Shown here one piece after another: positions 8,201 to 15,155 of a DNA stretch of 15,576 bases. Origin of the DNA: Candidatus Minthomonas equi (GTDB lineage: Bacteria; Bacteroidota; Bacteroidia; Bacteroidales; UBA932); NCBI GenBank assembly GCA_018064575.1, contig JAGHUZ010000216.1, forward strand, positions 1-15,576, in the 5' to 3' direction. Each line of letters opens with the position of its first letter. Within the stretch, counting starts at the first letter, position 1. The notes under the pieces were generated by a model. That model did no database searches. It had not been told where the DNA came from and worked only from the letters and a program-made list of their open reading frames with translations. The position numbers and the translations under genes are program-made.

Positions 8201-8474
8201 GGATAACGGAAATATTATCCTTGGACGTGGAAGTGATTTCCTTCAGTCCATCGACGGAGTTCAAACTGTTTTCAAGAAGTTTCGATACATTGGTTTCCAT
8301 CTCGGCGGCATTCGCCCCGGGATATGTAGTCATAATGGTCACATAAGGTGGATCCATCTCCGGATACTGGTCGATAGGCAGCTTCAGGAAAGAGAAGATA
8401 CCGATGACCACCACAGCCACGAAAATCAGAATCGTGGTGACCGGCTTGTTTATAGCGGTTTTGTATATACTCAT
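5235..8474 (-). CDS. RND multidrug-type efflux pump, HAE-1 family
   Basis: The 1079-residue protein is a full-length inner-membrane RND transporter (AcrB-like), the proton-driven part of a tripartite pump. It starts with a short cytosolic end and TM1 (ITKP-like 'AINKPVTTILIFVAVVVIG'), then 'LPIDQYPEMDPPYVTIMTTYPGA', typical of HAE-1. The proton relay is present: Asp400-Asp401 in GMVVDDAIVVLENI (TM4) and Lys944 in GIVVKNGIVLVDY (TM10). Paired Asp residues point to organic substrates rather than the metal-exporting HME type. Two periplasmic repeats lie at about residues 35-335 and 560-860. After the last membrane segment (ending near FSRKG) the cytosolic tail is about 45 residues, somewhat longer than in AcrB. 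The gene follows the adaptor gene by 12 bases. Substrate cannot be deduced; bile salts, antibiotics or lipids are all possible. Confidence 0.95.
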   Translation of the reverse strand: MSIYKTAINKPVTTILIFVAVVVIGIFSFLKLPIDQYPEMDPPYVTIMTTYPGANAAEMETNVSKLLENSLNSVDGLKEITSTSKDNISVILMEMEWGTNLDEVMNDIRSYIDILKDELPDGCSNPFLFKFSSSSIPIIQYSFTAKESYAGLDKILNDEVIPQLNRINGIGNLSLSGSPERYVYVDLSQQEMDAYGLTLETVGNAISSNNLNMSSGTVKMNKDQYTMEVRSEYVESSEINDIVVTTTSEGKKVYVRDIAMVRDTIKDLSLDEKTNGREAVRLIVTKQTGANTVQICRDLREEMEIVKKSLPADVEVEVIYDSSEMIENSIHSLEESIMYALLFVVLVVLVFLGEWRSTIIIGLTIPIALIVAFIYLAATGSSLNMISLCSLTIAIGMVVDDAIVVLENITKHIERGSNPREAAIYATNEVWISVIATTLVIVAVFVPLTMLTGMAGIMFKELGWIVTIVVCTSTTIAITLTPMLCSTLLKAKKVRIENGKIVEVPPRKSLYQKYVVGFLDKIDHWYANLLRWCLKHKAVTVLIAVAAFAVSLLPVFAGKIGSDFMQEMDNGRVSVTVELVRGNRIEETLKTARRLETRFMELVPEIRIINSSAGSSDDASVSAIFSQTTNNKISMTVVCSKKYERERSIFQIAEVLREEMARYPEIIKYQASVSSGMGGGGSNTVDIDIIGYDFDQTNILAAEVKRLIEDKVPGARDVTISRDEDRPELKVALDKDKLANLGLSTAMVSTYVRNRINGMASGFLKEDGDEYDILVRLKEEDRNSITDVEEMTIPTPAGSRVKLKEIGSVVEYWAPPTITRKNRQRYLSVKVTPYEVSLGELAEQITKIMDENVTMPSGIIYRLSGTFEDQQETFGNMVLLMALIVLLVYIVMASQFESFSKPAIIMMAVPFAITGVILALLVTNTTLDMIGALGCVMLVGIVVKNGIVLVDYINLMRDRRFELSEAIALSGASRLRPVLMTAFTTILGMVPMALSNGEGAEVWRPMGIVIIGGLTVSTFVTLIIVPVLYGIFSRKGEREKEAANRKNFIFMELSSDPSAAYTSDIQLVSEEHKLNNDKQ

Positions 8475-8486
8475 AGTACCTGATAA

Positions 8487-9512
8487 CTATTTGACTACGT
8501 TAACTTTCATTCCATCTATCAGTTTTGCCTGACCTACGGTTACCAGACGGTCGCCGGGATGAATCTCATCGCTGATAATCTCTACCTTATCATCATAGCG
8601 CCCTCCCAGTTTCACGAAAATCTGCTTCACCACACCGTCCTTTTCGATGAAAACATATCTTTCATTCGAGCCGATGAGTTTCAGCACCGACTGGTAGGGT
8701 ACGACGAGAGCCTCAACATCACCCATAGACATCTTTACCCTGATATACATACCCGGACGAAGCAGGTCAGACGTATTCGGAATTCTGAGCTTTATCTGGA
8801 AGGTATGCGACGATTCGTCTATGACGGGATATACGATTTCCACTGTCGCAGGAAAAACCTTGTCAGGATAAATGTCAGCCACGACATTCACTTTCATTCC
8901 TTTCTTGACGACCGGATAATATGATTCCGGAATGCCGATGAGCGACTTAAGCGTCGAAATGGTGGACAGCGTCAGAATAGGCTGACCGCTGTAAAGTTCA
9001 CCGTCTTCATAATTCTTGGCAGTAATGACACCTGCGAATCTGGCTCTGACGAAAGTATTGGAATCGAGGAATGACATATTTTCCGAAGCAGTGTCAAATG
9101 CCAGTTTCACCTGGTCGTAAGTCTGCTGCGATATGGCCTCGCTTTCATACAGCACTTCCATACGGGAAAGGTCCTTCTTGGCATTTGCATACTGGAGTTT
9201 TGCGCTCCTGAGCTGCTTCTGATCCATAACCACAAGAATTTCACCGGACTTTACCTTATCTCCTACCTCGACGTTGATTTTTTCGATGTTTCCGGTTACG
9301 GAAGGTGCGACATTCATCGTTTCATACCCCTCAAGCGTAGAGGAGTATTCGACATTTCTCGCTATAGTCTGAAGAGACAGCTCCTGAGTCTTTACCTGAA
9401 TGGGTTTTTCTTCCTGCACAGTAATTTCCTCTGTCTTGGTTTCTCCGCAGCCCGCCAGAGAGAGCAGGGCAAGCGACAAAAGTGTAAATCTGCTTTTCAT
9501 ATCGTATTTCAT
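8487..9512 (-). CDS. Periplasmic adaptor (membrane fusion) lipoprotein of RND pump
   Basis: The 341-residue product is an AcrA/MexA-type adaptor. It has a lipoprotein signal ending LSLAGC (Cys22 from this start), so it would be anchored by lipid in the inner membrane. Next is the first lipoyl half-motif 'VAPSVTGNIEKINVEVGDKVKSGEILVVMD', an alpha-hairpin of about 60 residues (KLQYANAKKDLSRMEVLY onward), and the second lipoyl half 'VRARFAGVITAKNYEDGELYSGQPIL'. A beta-barrel domain follows with 'LRPGMYIRVKM' and then the membrane-proximal part ending in DGMKVNVVK. It connects the TolC-like channel to the RND pump encoded on either side. The ATG at 9512 shares its A with the TolC stop (TAATG). 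A second Met four codons later (9500) gives an equally good signal peptide and may be the real start. Confidence 0.93.
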   Translation of the reverse strand: MKYDMKSRFTLLSLALLSLAGCGETKTEEITVQEEKPIQVKTQELSLQTIARNVEYSSTLEGYETMNVAPSVTGNIEKINVEVGDKVKSGEILVVMDQKQLRSAKLQYANAKKDLSRMEVLYESEAISQQTYDQVKLAFDTASENMSFLDSNTFVRARFAGVITAKNYEDGELYSGQPILTLSTISTLKSLIGIPESYYPVVKKGMKVNVVADIYPDKVFPATVEIVYPVIDESSHTFQIKLRIPNTSDLLRPGMYIRVKMSMGDVEALVVPYQSVLKLIGSNERYVFIEKDGVVKQIFVKLGGRYDDKVEIISDEIHPGDRLVTVGQAKLIDGMKVNVVK

Positions 9513-10843
9513 TATTTGTCAAGTATGTTTTTGTTCAACAGTTTTTCAAGTTCTATCTGGGCATTCACGAAATCAAGGGCGACAGTAACATAATTCGTCT
9601 GCGCATTGATAAGGGATGTGCTGGCGTTGGTAACGTCCAGAGCGGAGGACATTCCGTACTGGTATTTCTTGGTTATATTGTCAAATACGCCCTGACTCAC
9701 GTCCACGCTTTTTTTCTGGGTCTGATAACGTTCGAAAGCGGAAGTAAGGTTATACTTGCACTGACGGTGCAGCAGTCTGAGGGAGAGTTCAGTATCGGAC
9801 AGATTATTGAGCTGGGTTTCGTAAGCCATCCTCGCACTCCTGCGCTTGGCATTGTTGGCACCGCTGGAGAAAATGGGAATCGTAAGCGTCAGTCCGAGTG
9901 TATGGGGTGGAGTCATATCGAGACGCATGGCATCAGAAAGATATTTCTTTCCCGAATACTGATAAAACCCACTGAGTGTGGGAGCATAGTTCCATCCGGC
10001 CATAACATATTGTTTCTTGCTGATTTCTACGGACTTCTGCATCAACTGCCACGAGAAATTATTATCAAGGAGAAAATCATCGTTCAGCAGGAACATCGCC
10101 TTTTCTATATCCAGCACGTCATCAAGTGTCTGGATGAGTTCTATTTCCCTGTCCGAATCCAGACACAGAGCCAGACGGAGGGAATTATATATCACCTCCA
10201 GCGAGCGCTGTGAACTGCTGATGGAATTTTCCATAGTGGCCACCTGAACCAGAATCTGGTCGGCGTCCAGTTTTTCCGCAGTTCCCACCTCAACGGCTTT
10301 CGCGGAAAACTTATAAAGTTTATTGAGACTTTCCAGATTCTGCTGAAGGAGTTCTATCGTTTCTTGCGCCACCAGAGCGGAGAAGTAGAGTGTCTTCACC
10401 TGCTCGACCACCTCCTGCTCCGTCTGCCTGAGCGTAATATCGGAGATGGATTTTGACAGATTACTTATCTGCGTACTGATAATCTGGGCAGCACTTATGG
10501 CGAGACTCGCCGTTCCTCCGTACTGGATAACACTCGGCATAACGAATTTCTGTCCGAAATCAATCGTGAAGTCAAACATATTGTTATATGTGCCGGTGGC
10601 TGTCAGCTGAGGAAGCATAGATGCGATGGCCTGCCATTTGTCTGCCTCCGCCTGCCTTATGGCCAGCGACGAATTCATTACGGTCCTGTTATGCTGGAGC
10701 GCATATTCCTGTGCATCACGCAGCGTCAAGCGATATACACCCGTTTCCTGTGCACGGAGTGGAATATGTACCATCACCGATACCAAAATAAAACTGAATA
10801 CTAATTTTTTAATCATATCTGCTTTTATCATTTCATTTTTCAT
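9512..10843 (-). CDS. TolC-like outer-membrane efflux protein
   Basis: The product is about 435-443 residues and fits the outer-membrane efflux protein (OEP) family, which forms the trimeric exit duct of the pump. A signal peptide (MIKKLVFSFILVSVMVHIPLRAQ) begins at the third in-frame Met, ATG 10816. 'LTLRDAQEYALQHNRTVMNSSLAIRQAEADKWQA' is the standard first OEP helix, and the second repeat has the matching region 'LLHRQCKYNLTSAFERYQTQKKSVDVSQGVFDNITKKYQYG'. 'SALDVTNASTSLINAQTNYVTVALDFVNAQIELEKLL' is the usual C-terminal helix. The ATG at 10843 would overlap the TetR gene by 11 bases; starts at 10831 and 10816 are also in frame, and 10816 fits the signal peptide best. The gene lies first among the three pump genes. 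Confidence 0.93.
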   Translation of the reverse strand: MKNEMIKADMIKKLVFSFILVSVMVHIPLRAQETGVYRLTLRDAQEYALQHNRTVMNSSLAIRQAEADKWQAIASMLPQLTATGTYNNMFDFTIDFGQKFVMPSVIQYGGTASLAISAAQIISTQISNLSKSISDITLRQTEQEVVEQVKTLYFSALVAQETIELLQQNLESLNKLYKFSAKAVEVGTAEKLDADQILVQVATMENSISSSQRSLEVIYNSLRLALCLDSDREIELIQTLDDVLDIEKAMFLLNDDFLLDNNFSWQLMQKSVEISKKQYVMAGWNYAPTLSGFYQYSGKKYLSDAMRLDMTPPHTLGLTLTIPIFSSGANNAKRRSARMAYETQLNNLSDTELSLRLLHRQCKYNLTSAFERYQTQKKSVDVSQGVFDNITKKYQYGMSSALDVTNASTSLINAQTNYVTVALDFVNAQIELEKLLNKNILDK

Positions 10844-11450
10844 TTTCCAATTGCTTTACATAAGTGTCGATTATCTCCACTCCACGAGGCGTGGACATTC
10901 CTCTCAGATAAAGAAACATCGTATGCTGAAGCAGTTTTTTCCTGTCGAACTGAAGGTCAAGTCCGATTTTCGATTCCTTGATGATATTGATGGTTTCCGA
11001 CACCACCGTAGCCACCATATCCACGTTCAGGTAAGGCAGGAATATGCCCTGCTTCTGCCCTTCTTCTATAAGTTTCCTGTTGTTTTCAAAATGGGTTCTT
11101 CTTAACTTGACTACAAGTCCGTCATAGACTTCAGGATAGTATTTTCTGACATCCAGGAAAAACCCGTCGTAATATTTGAATCTGTCCTCCGCCTGTGAAC
11201 GGTGAAGGGAGATGAGGAATTCCAGGACGTTACTGCTTTTCTTGCGGATTTTCTCAAGTCTCTCTTCTCCCCGTCGTCCTATGAGGGAAAGGCATTCATT
11301 CAGAAGATGTGATTTGTCTTCAAACTGTTCGTAAAGAGTCCGCTTCGAAATACCGCACTCCGCAGCTATGACATCCATAGTGACAAGCTTGCACCCACGG
11401 GTCTTGAACAGGCGGATAGAACTTTCCAGTATATGCTCCTTCGATACCAT
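10833..11450 (-). CDS. TetR-family transcriptional regulator of the efflux operon
   Basis: The 205-residue protein has the TetR DNA-binding domain in residues 1-50: 'HILESSIRLFKTRGCKLVTMDVIAAECGISKRTLYEQFEDKSHLL', with the helix-turn-helix at about residues 24-43. The rest is the variable ligand-binding/dimer part, helical and with no recognisable ligand signature. It is the first gene of the pump operon and overlaps the TolC gene, so it is probably cotranscribed with its targets and represses its own promoter. Two perfect palindromes lie immediately upstream of its start, which fits binding of a TetR dimer. I infer that a pump substrate or related compound releases it from DNA; the sequence does not show which. 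Confidence 0.9.
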   Translation of the reverse strand: MVSKEHILESSIRLFKTRGCKLVTMDVIAAECGISKRTLYEQFEDKSHLLNECLSLIGRRGEERLEKIRKKSSNVLEFLISLHRSQAEDRFKYYDGFFLDVRKYYPEVYDGLVVKLRRTHFENNRKLIEEGQKQGIFLPYLNVDMVATVVSETINIIKESKIGLDLQFDRKKLLQHTMFLYLRGMSTPRGVEIIDTYVKQLENEK

Positions 11451-11462
11451 TAGAAAACTTTT

Positions 11463-11479
11463 AAAACTAAAATAGTTTT
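11463..11479. promoter_or_regulatory. Palindrome A, putative TetR operator
   Basis: AAAACTA (11463-11469) and TAGTTTT (11473-11479) form a perfect 7-base inverted repeat with a 3-base spacer, starting 13 bases before the TetR ATG. On the minus strand, TATTTTAG (11474-11467) lies inside it and matches the -7 consensus TAnnTTTG at all but one position, so a bound repressor would cover the promoter. I see no matching -33 box at the right distance. Confidence 0.5.
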
Positions 11480-11493
11480 CAAGTTTTGAAAAC
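11475..11493. promoter_or_regulatory. Palindrome B, putative TetR operator
   Basis: GTTTTCAA (11475-11482) and TTGAAAAC (11486-11493) form a perfect 8-base inverted repeat with a 3-base spacer. It shares the GTTTT half (11475-11479) with palindrome A. A further GAAAACT (11453-11459) pairs with AGTTTTC (11474-11480), so the GTTTTC half-site occurs three times in alternating orientation within 41 bases. Confidence 0.55.
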
Positions 11494-11513
11494 GGCTTCT
11501 ACTGCTGCAAATT

Positions 11514-12497
11514 CTATGCCATAGAACCCCATCTGTCCGCTATATAATCCAGAATTCTGTCGATTTCTTCCGGATTCATAGTCGTTACGAGTTTCAATCT
11601 TGTTTCCCTGAAATCGGGCAAGGCCTTGAAATAACAGGAGAAATGACGTCTCATTTCCAATATCCCCGTGCGTTCTCCCTTGAATTCCAGCGATTTGCGT
11701 AAATGCTCCCTGGCGAGCGCAACCCTTTCGAGCACACTCATCGGAGGAAGCTCCTCACCAGTATTGAGATAATGGCGGATTTCACGGAAAAGCCAGGGAT
11801 GTCCGAAAGTGGCACGCCCTATCATAACTCCATCCACACCATATCTGTCAAATGCCGCGGCAGCATCCTGGGCAGTCCTGATATCTCCGTTCCCGATAAT
11901 GGGAATATACATCCGGGGATTTTCCTTTACCTTCCCTATCAAAGTCCAGTCAGCTTCCCCCTTGTACATCTGACAACGTGTACGACCGTGTATGGTCAAG
12001 GCCTGAATACCGACATCTTGAAGCCTTTCGGCAAGTTCGACTATTATTTTGGAATCATCATCCCATCCGAGTCGCGTGTTCACTGTTACGGGCACCTTTA
12101 CAGCATCGACTACGCTCCGCGTAATCTCTACCATCCTGTCAGGATAGCGCATCATCCCCGAGCCGGCTCCCCTGCGGGCAATTTTATTCACCGGGCATCC
12201 GAAATTAATGTCGAGCACATCGGGACGGGCAGCCTCCACCCGTATCGCAGATTCTACCATTGCCTCCGGCAAATGACCGTATATCTGCATTCCTATCGGA
12301 CGTTCATAGTCATATACGTTCAACTTGTAAAGTGAACCTGGAACATCCCTGATGAGACCGTCGGACGATATGAATTCGGTGTACATCATATCGGCACCGT
12401 ACTTCTTGCATACATAGCGGAAGGACGCATCTGTGACATCCTCCATCGGAGCCAGCAGAAGGGGTTTGTCTCCAAGGTCTATTGTTCCTATTTTCAT
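11514..12497 (-). CDS. tRNA-dihydrouridine synthase (DusB-like)
   Basis: The 327-residue protein is an FMN enzyme that reduces uridine to dihydrouridine in the tRNA D-loop with NADPH. It begins with 'PLLLAPMEDVTDASFRYVCKKYGADMMYTEFIS', the standard Dus opening. The catalytic Cys101 is in INFGCPVNKIARRGAGSG, with the phosphate-binding 'IPIIGNGDI' and 'GVDGVMIGRATFGHPWLF' of the TIM barrel further on. The C-terminal helical tRNA-binding domain is present ('RREHFSCYFKALPDFRETR'-like region). Order and motifs fit the DusB group, but several Dus types exist in Bacteroidetes and I would not fix the letter. The ATG overlaps the stop of the symporter gene as ATGA, which suggests translational coupling. 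It ends 20 bases before the palindromes of the TetR gene. Confidence 0.93.
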   Translation of the reverse strand: MKIGTIDLGDKPLLLAPMEDVTDASFRYVCKKYGADMMYTEFISSDGLIRDVPGSLYKLNVYDYERPIGMQIYGHLPEAMVESAIRVEAARPDVLDINFGCPVNKIARRGAGSGMMRYPDRMVEITRSVVDAVKVPVTVNTRLGWDDDSKIIVELAERLQDVGIQALTIHGRTRCQMYKGEADWTLIGKVKENPRMYIPIIGNGDIRTAQDAAAAFDRYGVDGVMIGRATFGHPWLFREIRHYLNTGEELPPMSVLERVALAREHLRKSLEFKGERTGILEMRRHFSCYFKALPDFRETRLKLVTTMNPEEIDRILDYIADRWGSMA

Positions 12498-13888
12498 CGC
12501 TTTTTATTTCTTGCTTCAAAATCCCTGAGAAGGGCAAGAGCCTCCGGAAAGAGAATGAGAAGAACGATTACATTAAGCCAGACTGTCATACCCTGGCCGA
12601 TATCTCCTATTTTCCAAACCGTATCGGAAGCCGTAACTGCACCGACTATGGAGATAAGAAGGATTATTACCTTGTAACTGTTCAGAAAGAATGTTTCCCC
12701 TTTCTCCCCAAGTTTTTTACTTGTGCTGAATAAATAGGTGAAACTCGATTCTGCATAGAAATAAAATGCCATTATGGTGGTGAATGAGAAAAAGGCCAGG
12801 GCTATGGTTACGAATATGCCTCCGAATCCATTGAACACCGAGTCGATGGCACTCTGAGTGAAAGAAACATAATTATTTCCCAGTTCGGGAGCATACGCCG
12901 CTATGACATTGCCGGAGGCATCAAAGACATTGTAAGTGCCGGTACTCAATATCATAAGTGCAGTAGCTGTGCAGACCAGAAGAGTATCTATATAGACAGA
13001 GAAGGCCTGAACAAGCCCTTGCTGCGCAGGATGTTCCACTTTTGCGGCAGCTGAGACGATGGCTCCTCCCCCCAGTCCCGCTTCATTCGAAAAGAGTCCC
13101 CGCTTTATTCCCATAGCCACCGTGCTGCCGAATATTCCTCCGAAGATGGAATTCAGACCGAAGGCACTGGAGAAGATGAGTCCGAACATAGTCGGGATGG
13201 CGTTAATATTAGCAATGATGATAACAAATGATACCAATATGTAAGCCAAAGCCATAAACGGGCACACGATGGTGGCCACCTTCGCTATTCTGCTCGCTCC
13301 ACCGATGATAACCATACCGAGAACAAGCGCTAATGCCATCCCCGTCCATAAAGGATTGACGCCAAAGGAGTTTTCGAATGCCGTGGACAAACCGTTGGCC
13401 TGCACGAGAACTAACAGCATACCGTATCCGACTATGGTTAAAACAGCAAACACAACAGCAAGAACGGGGGAATGAAGACCCCGGGCTATATATGCCGTAG
13501 GGCCACCACGCAGTTTCCCGTTGTATTCGAACTGGTATTTGTTGGCAAGGGTGGACTCAGTGAATGCCGTGGCAGCACCGAAAAATGCCACCATCCACAT
13601 CCAGAACACCGAACCGGGGCCGCCCAAGGCGATGGCGGTAGCTACACCTACTATATTTCCGATACCCACCCTCCCGGCAAGCGCCACGAAAAATGCCTGG
13701 AACGAAGAAAATGTATCACCTGTCCGCTCCTTTCCGGATGAGCCGAAGAGCAGGCGTACCATCAAAGGAACTTTTCTAAGCTGTACAAAACGGGTACGGA
13801 CTGTAAAATACAGGCCGGCACCCAGCAGGAGTATGATGAGAGCAGGGCTCCATATAATGTCATTCAGAATACCAATTATTTTCTCCAT
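12494..13888 (-). CDS. Sodium:alanine/glycine symporter (AGCS family)
   Basis: I place the start at ATG 13888, giving 464 residues beginning MEKIIGILNDIIWSPALIILLLGAGLYFTVRTRFVQLR, the usual N-terminus of the family (AlsT/AgcS/DagA). A longer open frame reaches 14179 but crosses the divergent kbl start and is not family-like. Family motifs include FQAFFVALAGRVGIGNIVGVATAIALGGPGSVFWMW, 'GGPTAYIARGL', and 'GLFSNEAGLGGGAIVSAAAKVEHPAQQGLVQAFSVYIDTLLVC'. About 10 to 11 hydrophobic segments are visible. The protein would import alanine or glycine with Na+ across the inner membrane. It is divergent from kbl, with 75 bases between them, and is coupled to the dus gene by an ATGA overlap. No clear Shine-Dalgarno precedes the start. 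The exact substrate is not shown by sequence. Confidence 0.93.
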   Translation of the reverse strand: MEKIIGILNDIIWSPALIILLLGAGLYFTVRTRFVQLRKVPLMVRLLFGSSGKERTGDTFSSFQAFFVALAGRVGIGNIVGVATAIALGGPGSVFWMWMVAFFGAATAFTESTLANKYQFEYNGKLRGGPTAYIARGLHSPVLAVVFAVLTIVGYGMLLVLVQANGLSTAFENSFGVNPLWTGMALALVLGMVIIGGASRIAKVATIVCPFMALAYILVSFVIIIANINAIPTMFGLIFSSAFGLNSIFGGIFGSTVAMGIKRGLFSNEAGLGGGAIVSAAAKVEHPAQQGLVQAFSVYIDTLLVCTATALMILSTGTYNVFDASGNVIAAYAPELGNNYVSFTQSAIDSVFNGFGGIFVTIALAFFSFTTIMAFYFYAESSFTYLFSTSKKLGEKGETFFLNSYKVIILLISIVGAVTASDTVWKIGDIGQGMTVWLNVIVLLILFPEALALLRDFEARNKKR

Positions 13889-13928
13889 AAATCGCGCGGT
13901 AAAGGTAACCAAAAAACAAAAAATAAAG

Positions 13929-13936
13929 TAACTTCG
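13929..13936 (+). promoter_or_regulatory. Possible -7 element for kbl
   Basis: TAACTTCG matches the Bacteroidetes -7 consensus TAnnTTTG except for one C, and lies 27 bases before the kbl ATG. This is a plausible distance in a group where leaders are often short. On the other strand TACCTTTA (13907-13900) is a similar one-mismatch candidate for the symporter gene. Confidence 0.35.
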
Positions 13937-13963
13937 CAAAAACTTATCAACATAAGCTGCACT

Positions 13964-15154
13964 ATGTATAAAACTTTTCAGGTATATCTTCAGAATGAGC
14001 TTCAGAACATCGAAGAAGCCGGCCTTTATAAAAACGAAAGGATAATCACATCCCCACAGAGAGCCAATATCACTGTCGGAGACGGAAAAGAAGTATTGAA
14101 CTTCTGCGCCAATAATTACCTCGGACTGGCAGACAGTCCGGAACTGGTGGATGCCGCCAAAAAGGCTCTTGATACTCACGGTTACGGTATGTCATCTGTC
14201 CGTTTCATCTGCGGGACGGGAGACCTGCACAAGACTTTGGAAGCCAGAATAGCCGAATTCTTCGGCACTGAAGACACCATTCTCTACGCTGCCTGCTTCG
14301 ATGCCAACGGAGGAGTTTTCGAACCCCTGCTCAATGAACAGGATGCCATTATTACCGACTCCCTGAACCACGCCTCCATCATCGACGGAGTCCGTCTCTG
14401 CAAGGCCCAGCGTTACCGTTATGCCAATGCCGATATGGATGAACTCGAAAACTGCCTCAAGGTGGCTCAGGCTCAGCGCCATCGTCTGATAGTGACTGAC
14501 GGTGTATTCTCTATGGACGGCAATGTCTGCCCTCTGGACCGCATTTACGCACTCGCTGAAAAGTATAATGCGATGGTGATGGTTGACGAATCCCACTCGG
14601 CTGGTGTCGTCGGGAAAACCGGGCGCGGTGTCACCGAACAGTATAATCTGCGCGGAAAAATAGAGATTCTTACAGGAACCCTCGGTAAGGCGTTCGGCGG
14701 TGCGGTAGGCGGATTTACCACAGGAAAGAAAGAAATCATAGCTATGCTCCGACAGCGTTCCAGACCATATCTGTTCTCAAACTCCATTCCTCCGATGATA
14801 GCCGCCGCCGGTATCCGTATGTTCGATATGATGGCCTCTACCAATGAACTGCAGGACCGACTTCACGAAAATACCGCATATTTCGTACAGAAGATGAAGG
14901 ATGCAGGTTTCGATATCAAGCCTACCCAGAGCGCCATTTGTGCAGTTATGCTCTATGATGCCAAACTGTCACAGGATTTCGCCGCCCGTCTTCAGGATGA
15001 GGGAATCTATGTAACCGGCTTCTATTATCCGGTCGTTCCCAAAGGGCAGGCGCGTATCCGCGTACAAGTAAGTGCAGGCCACAAGAGAGAACATCTCGAC
15101 AAGTGTATCGCAGCCTTCACTAAAATAGGAAAGGAACTCGGTGTACTGAAATAA
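13964..15154 (+). CDS. kbl: Glycine C-acetyltransferase (2-amino-3-ketobutyrate CoA ligase)
   Basis: The 396-residue protein is a PLP enzyme of the alpha-oxoamine synthase family. It cleaves 2-amino-3-ketobutyrate with CoA to glycine and acetyl-CoA, the second step of threonine breakdown through threonine dehydrogenase. 'NFCANNYLGLADSPELVDAAKKALDTHGYGMSSVRFICGT' near residues 46-85 is typical. His136 (LNHAS) stacks on the cofactor, Asp208 and His211 lie in VDESHSAGVVG, and Lys242 in TGTLGKAFGGAVGG forms the Schiff base; E. coli Kbl has its Lys at 244. Length and motifs match Kbl better than BioF or serine palmitoyltransferase. No tdh is adjacent. It is divergent from an alanine/glycine symporter, so both may serve glycine/threonine use. 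Its stop lies one base from the rhamnose isomerase stop. Confidence 0.92.
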   Translation: MYKTFQVYLQNELQNIEEAGLYKNERIITSPQRANITVGDGKEVLNFCANNYLGLADSPELVDAAKKALDTHGYGMSSVRFICGTGDLHKTLEARIAEFFGTEDTILYAACFDANGGVFEPLLNEQDAIITDSLNHASIIDGVRLCKAQRYRYANADMDELENCLKVAQAQRHRLIVTDGVFSMDGNVCPLDRIYALAEKYNAMVMVDESHSAGVVGKTGRGVTEQYNLRGKIEILTGTLGKAFGGAVGGFTTGKKEIIAMLRQRSRPYLFSNSIPPMIAAAGIRMFDMMASTNELQDRLHENTAYFVQKMKDAGFDIKPTQSAICAVMLYDAKLSQDFAARLQDEGIYVTGFYYPVVPKGQARIRVQVSAGHKREHLDKCIAAFTKIGKELGVLK

Positions 15155-15155
15155 C

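Noticed and set aside
13889..14179. N-terminal extension of the symporter frame to 14179
   Set aside because: The added 97 residues overlap the divergent kbl gene and do not resemble the family, whereas the Met at 13888 gives the standard N-terminus.
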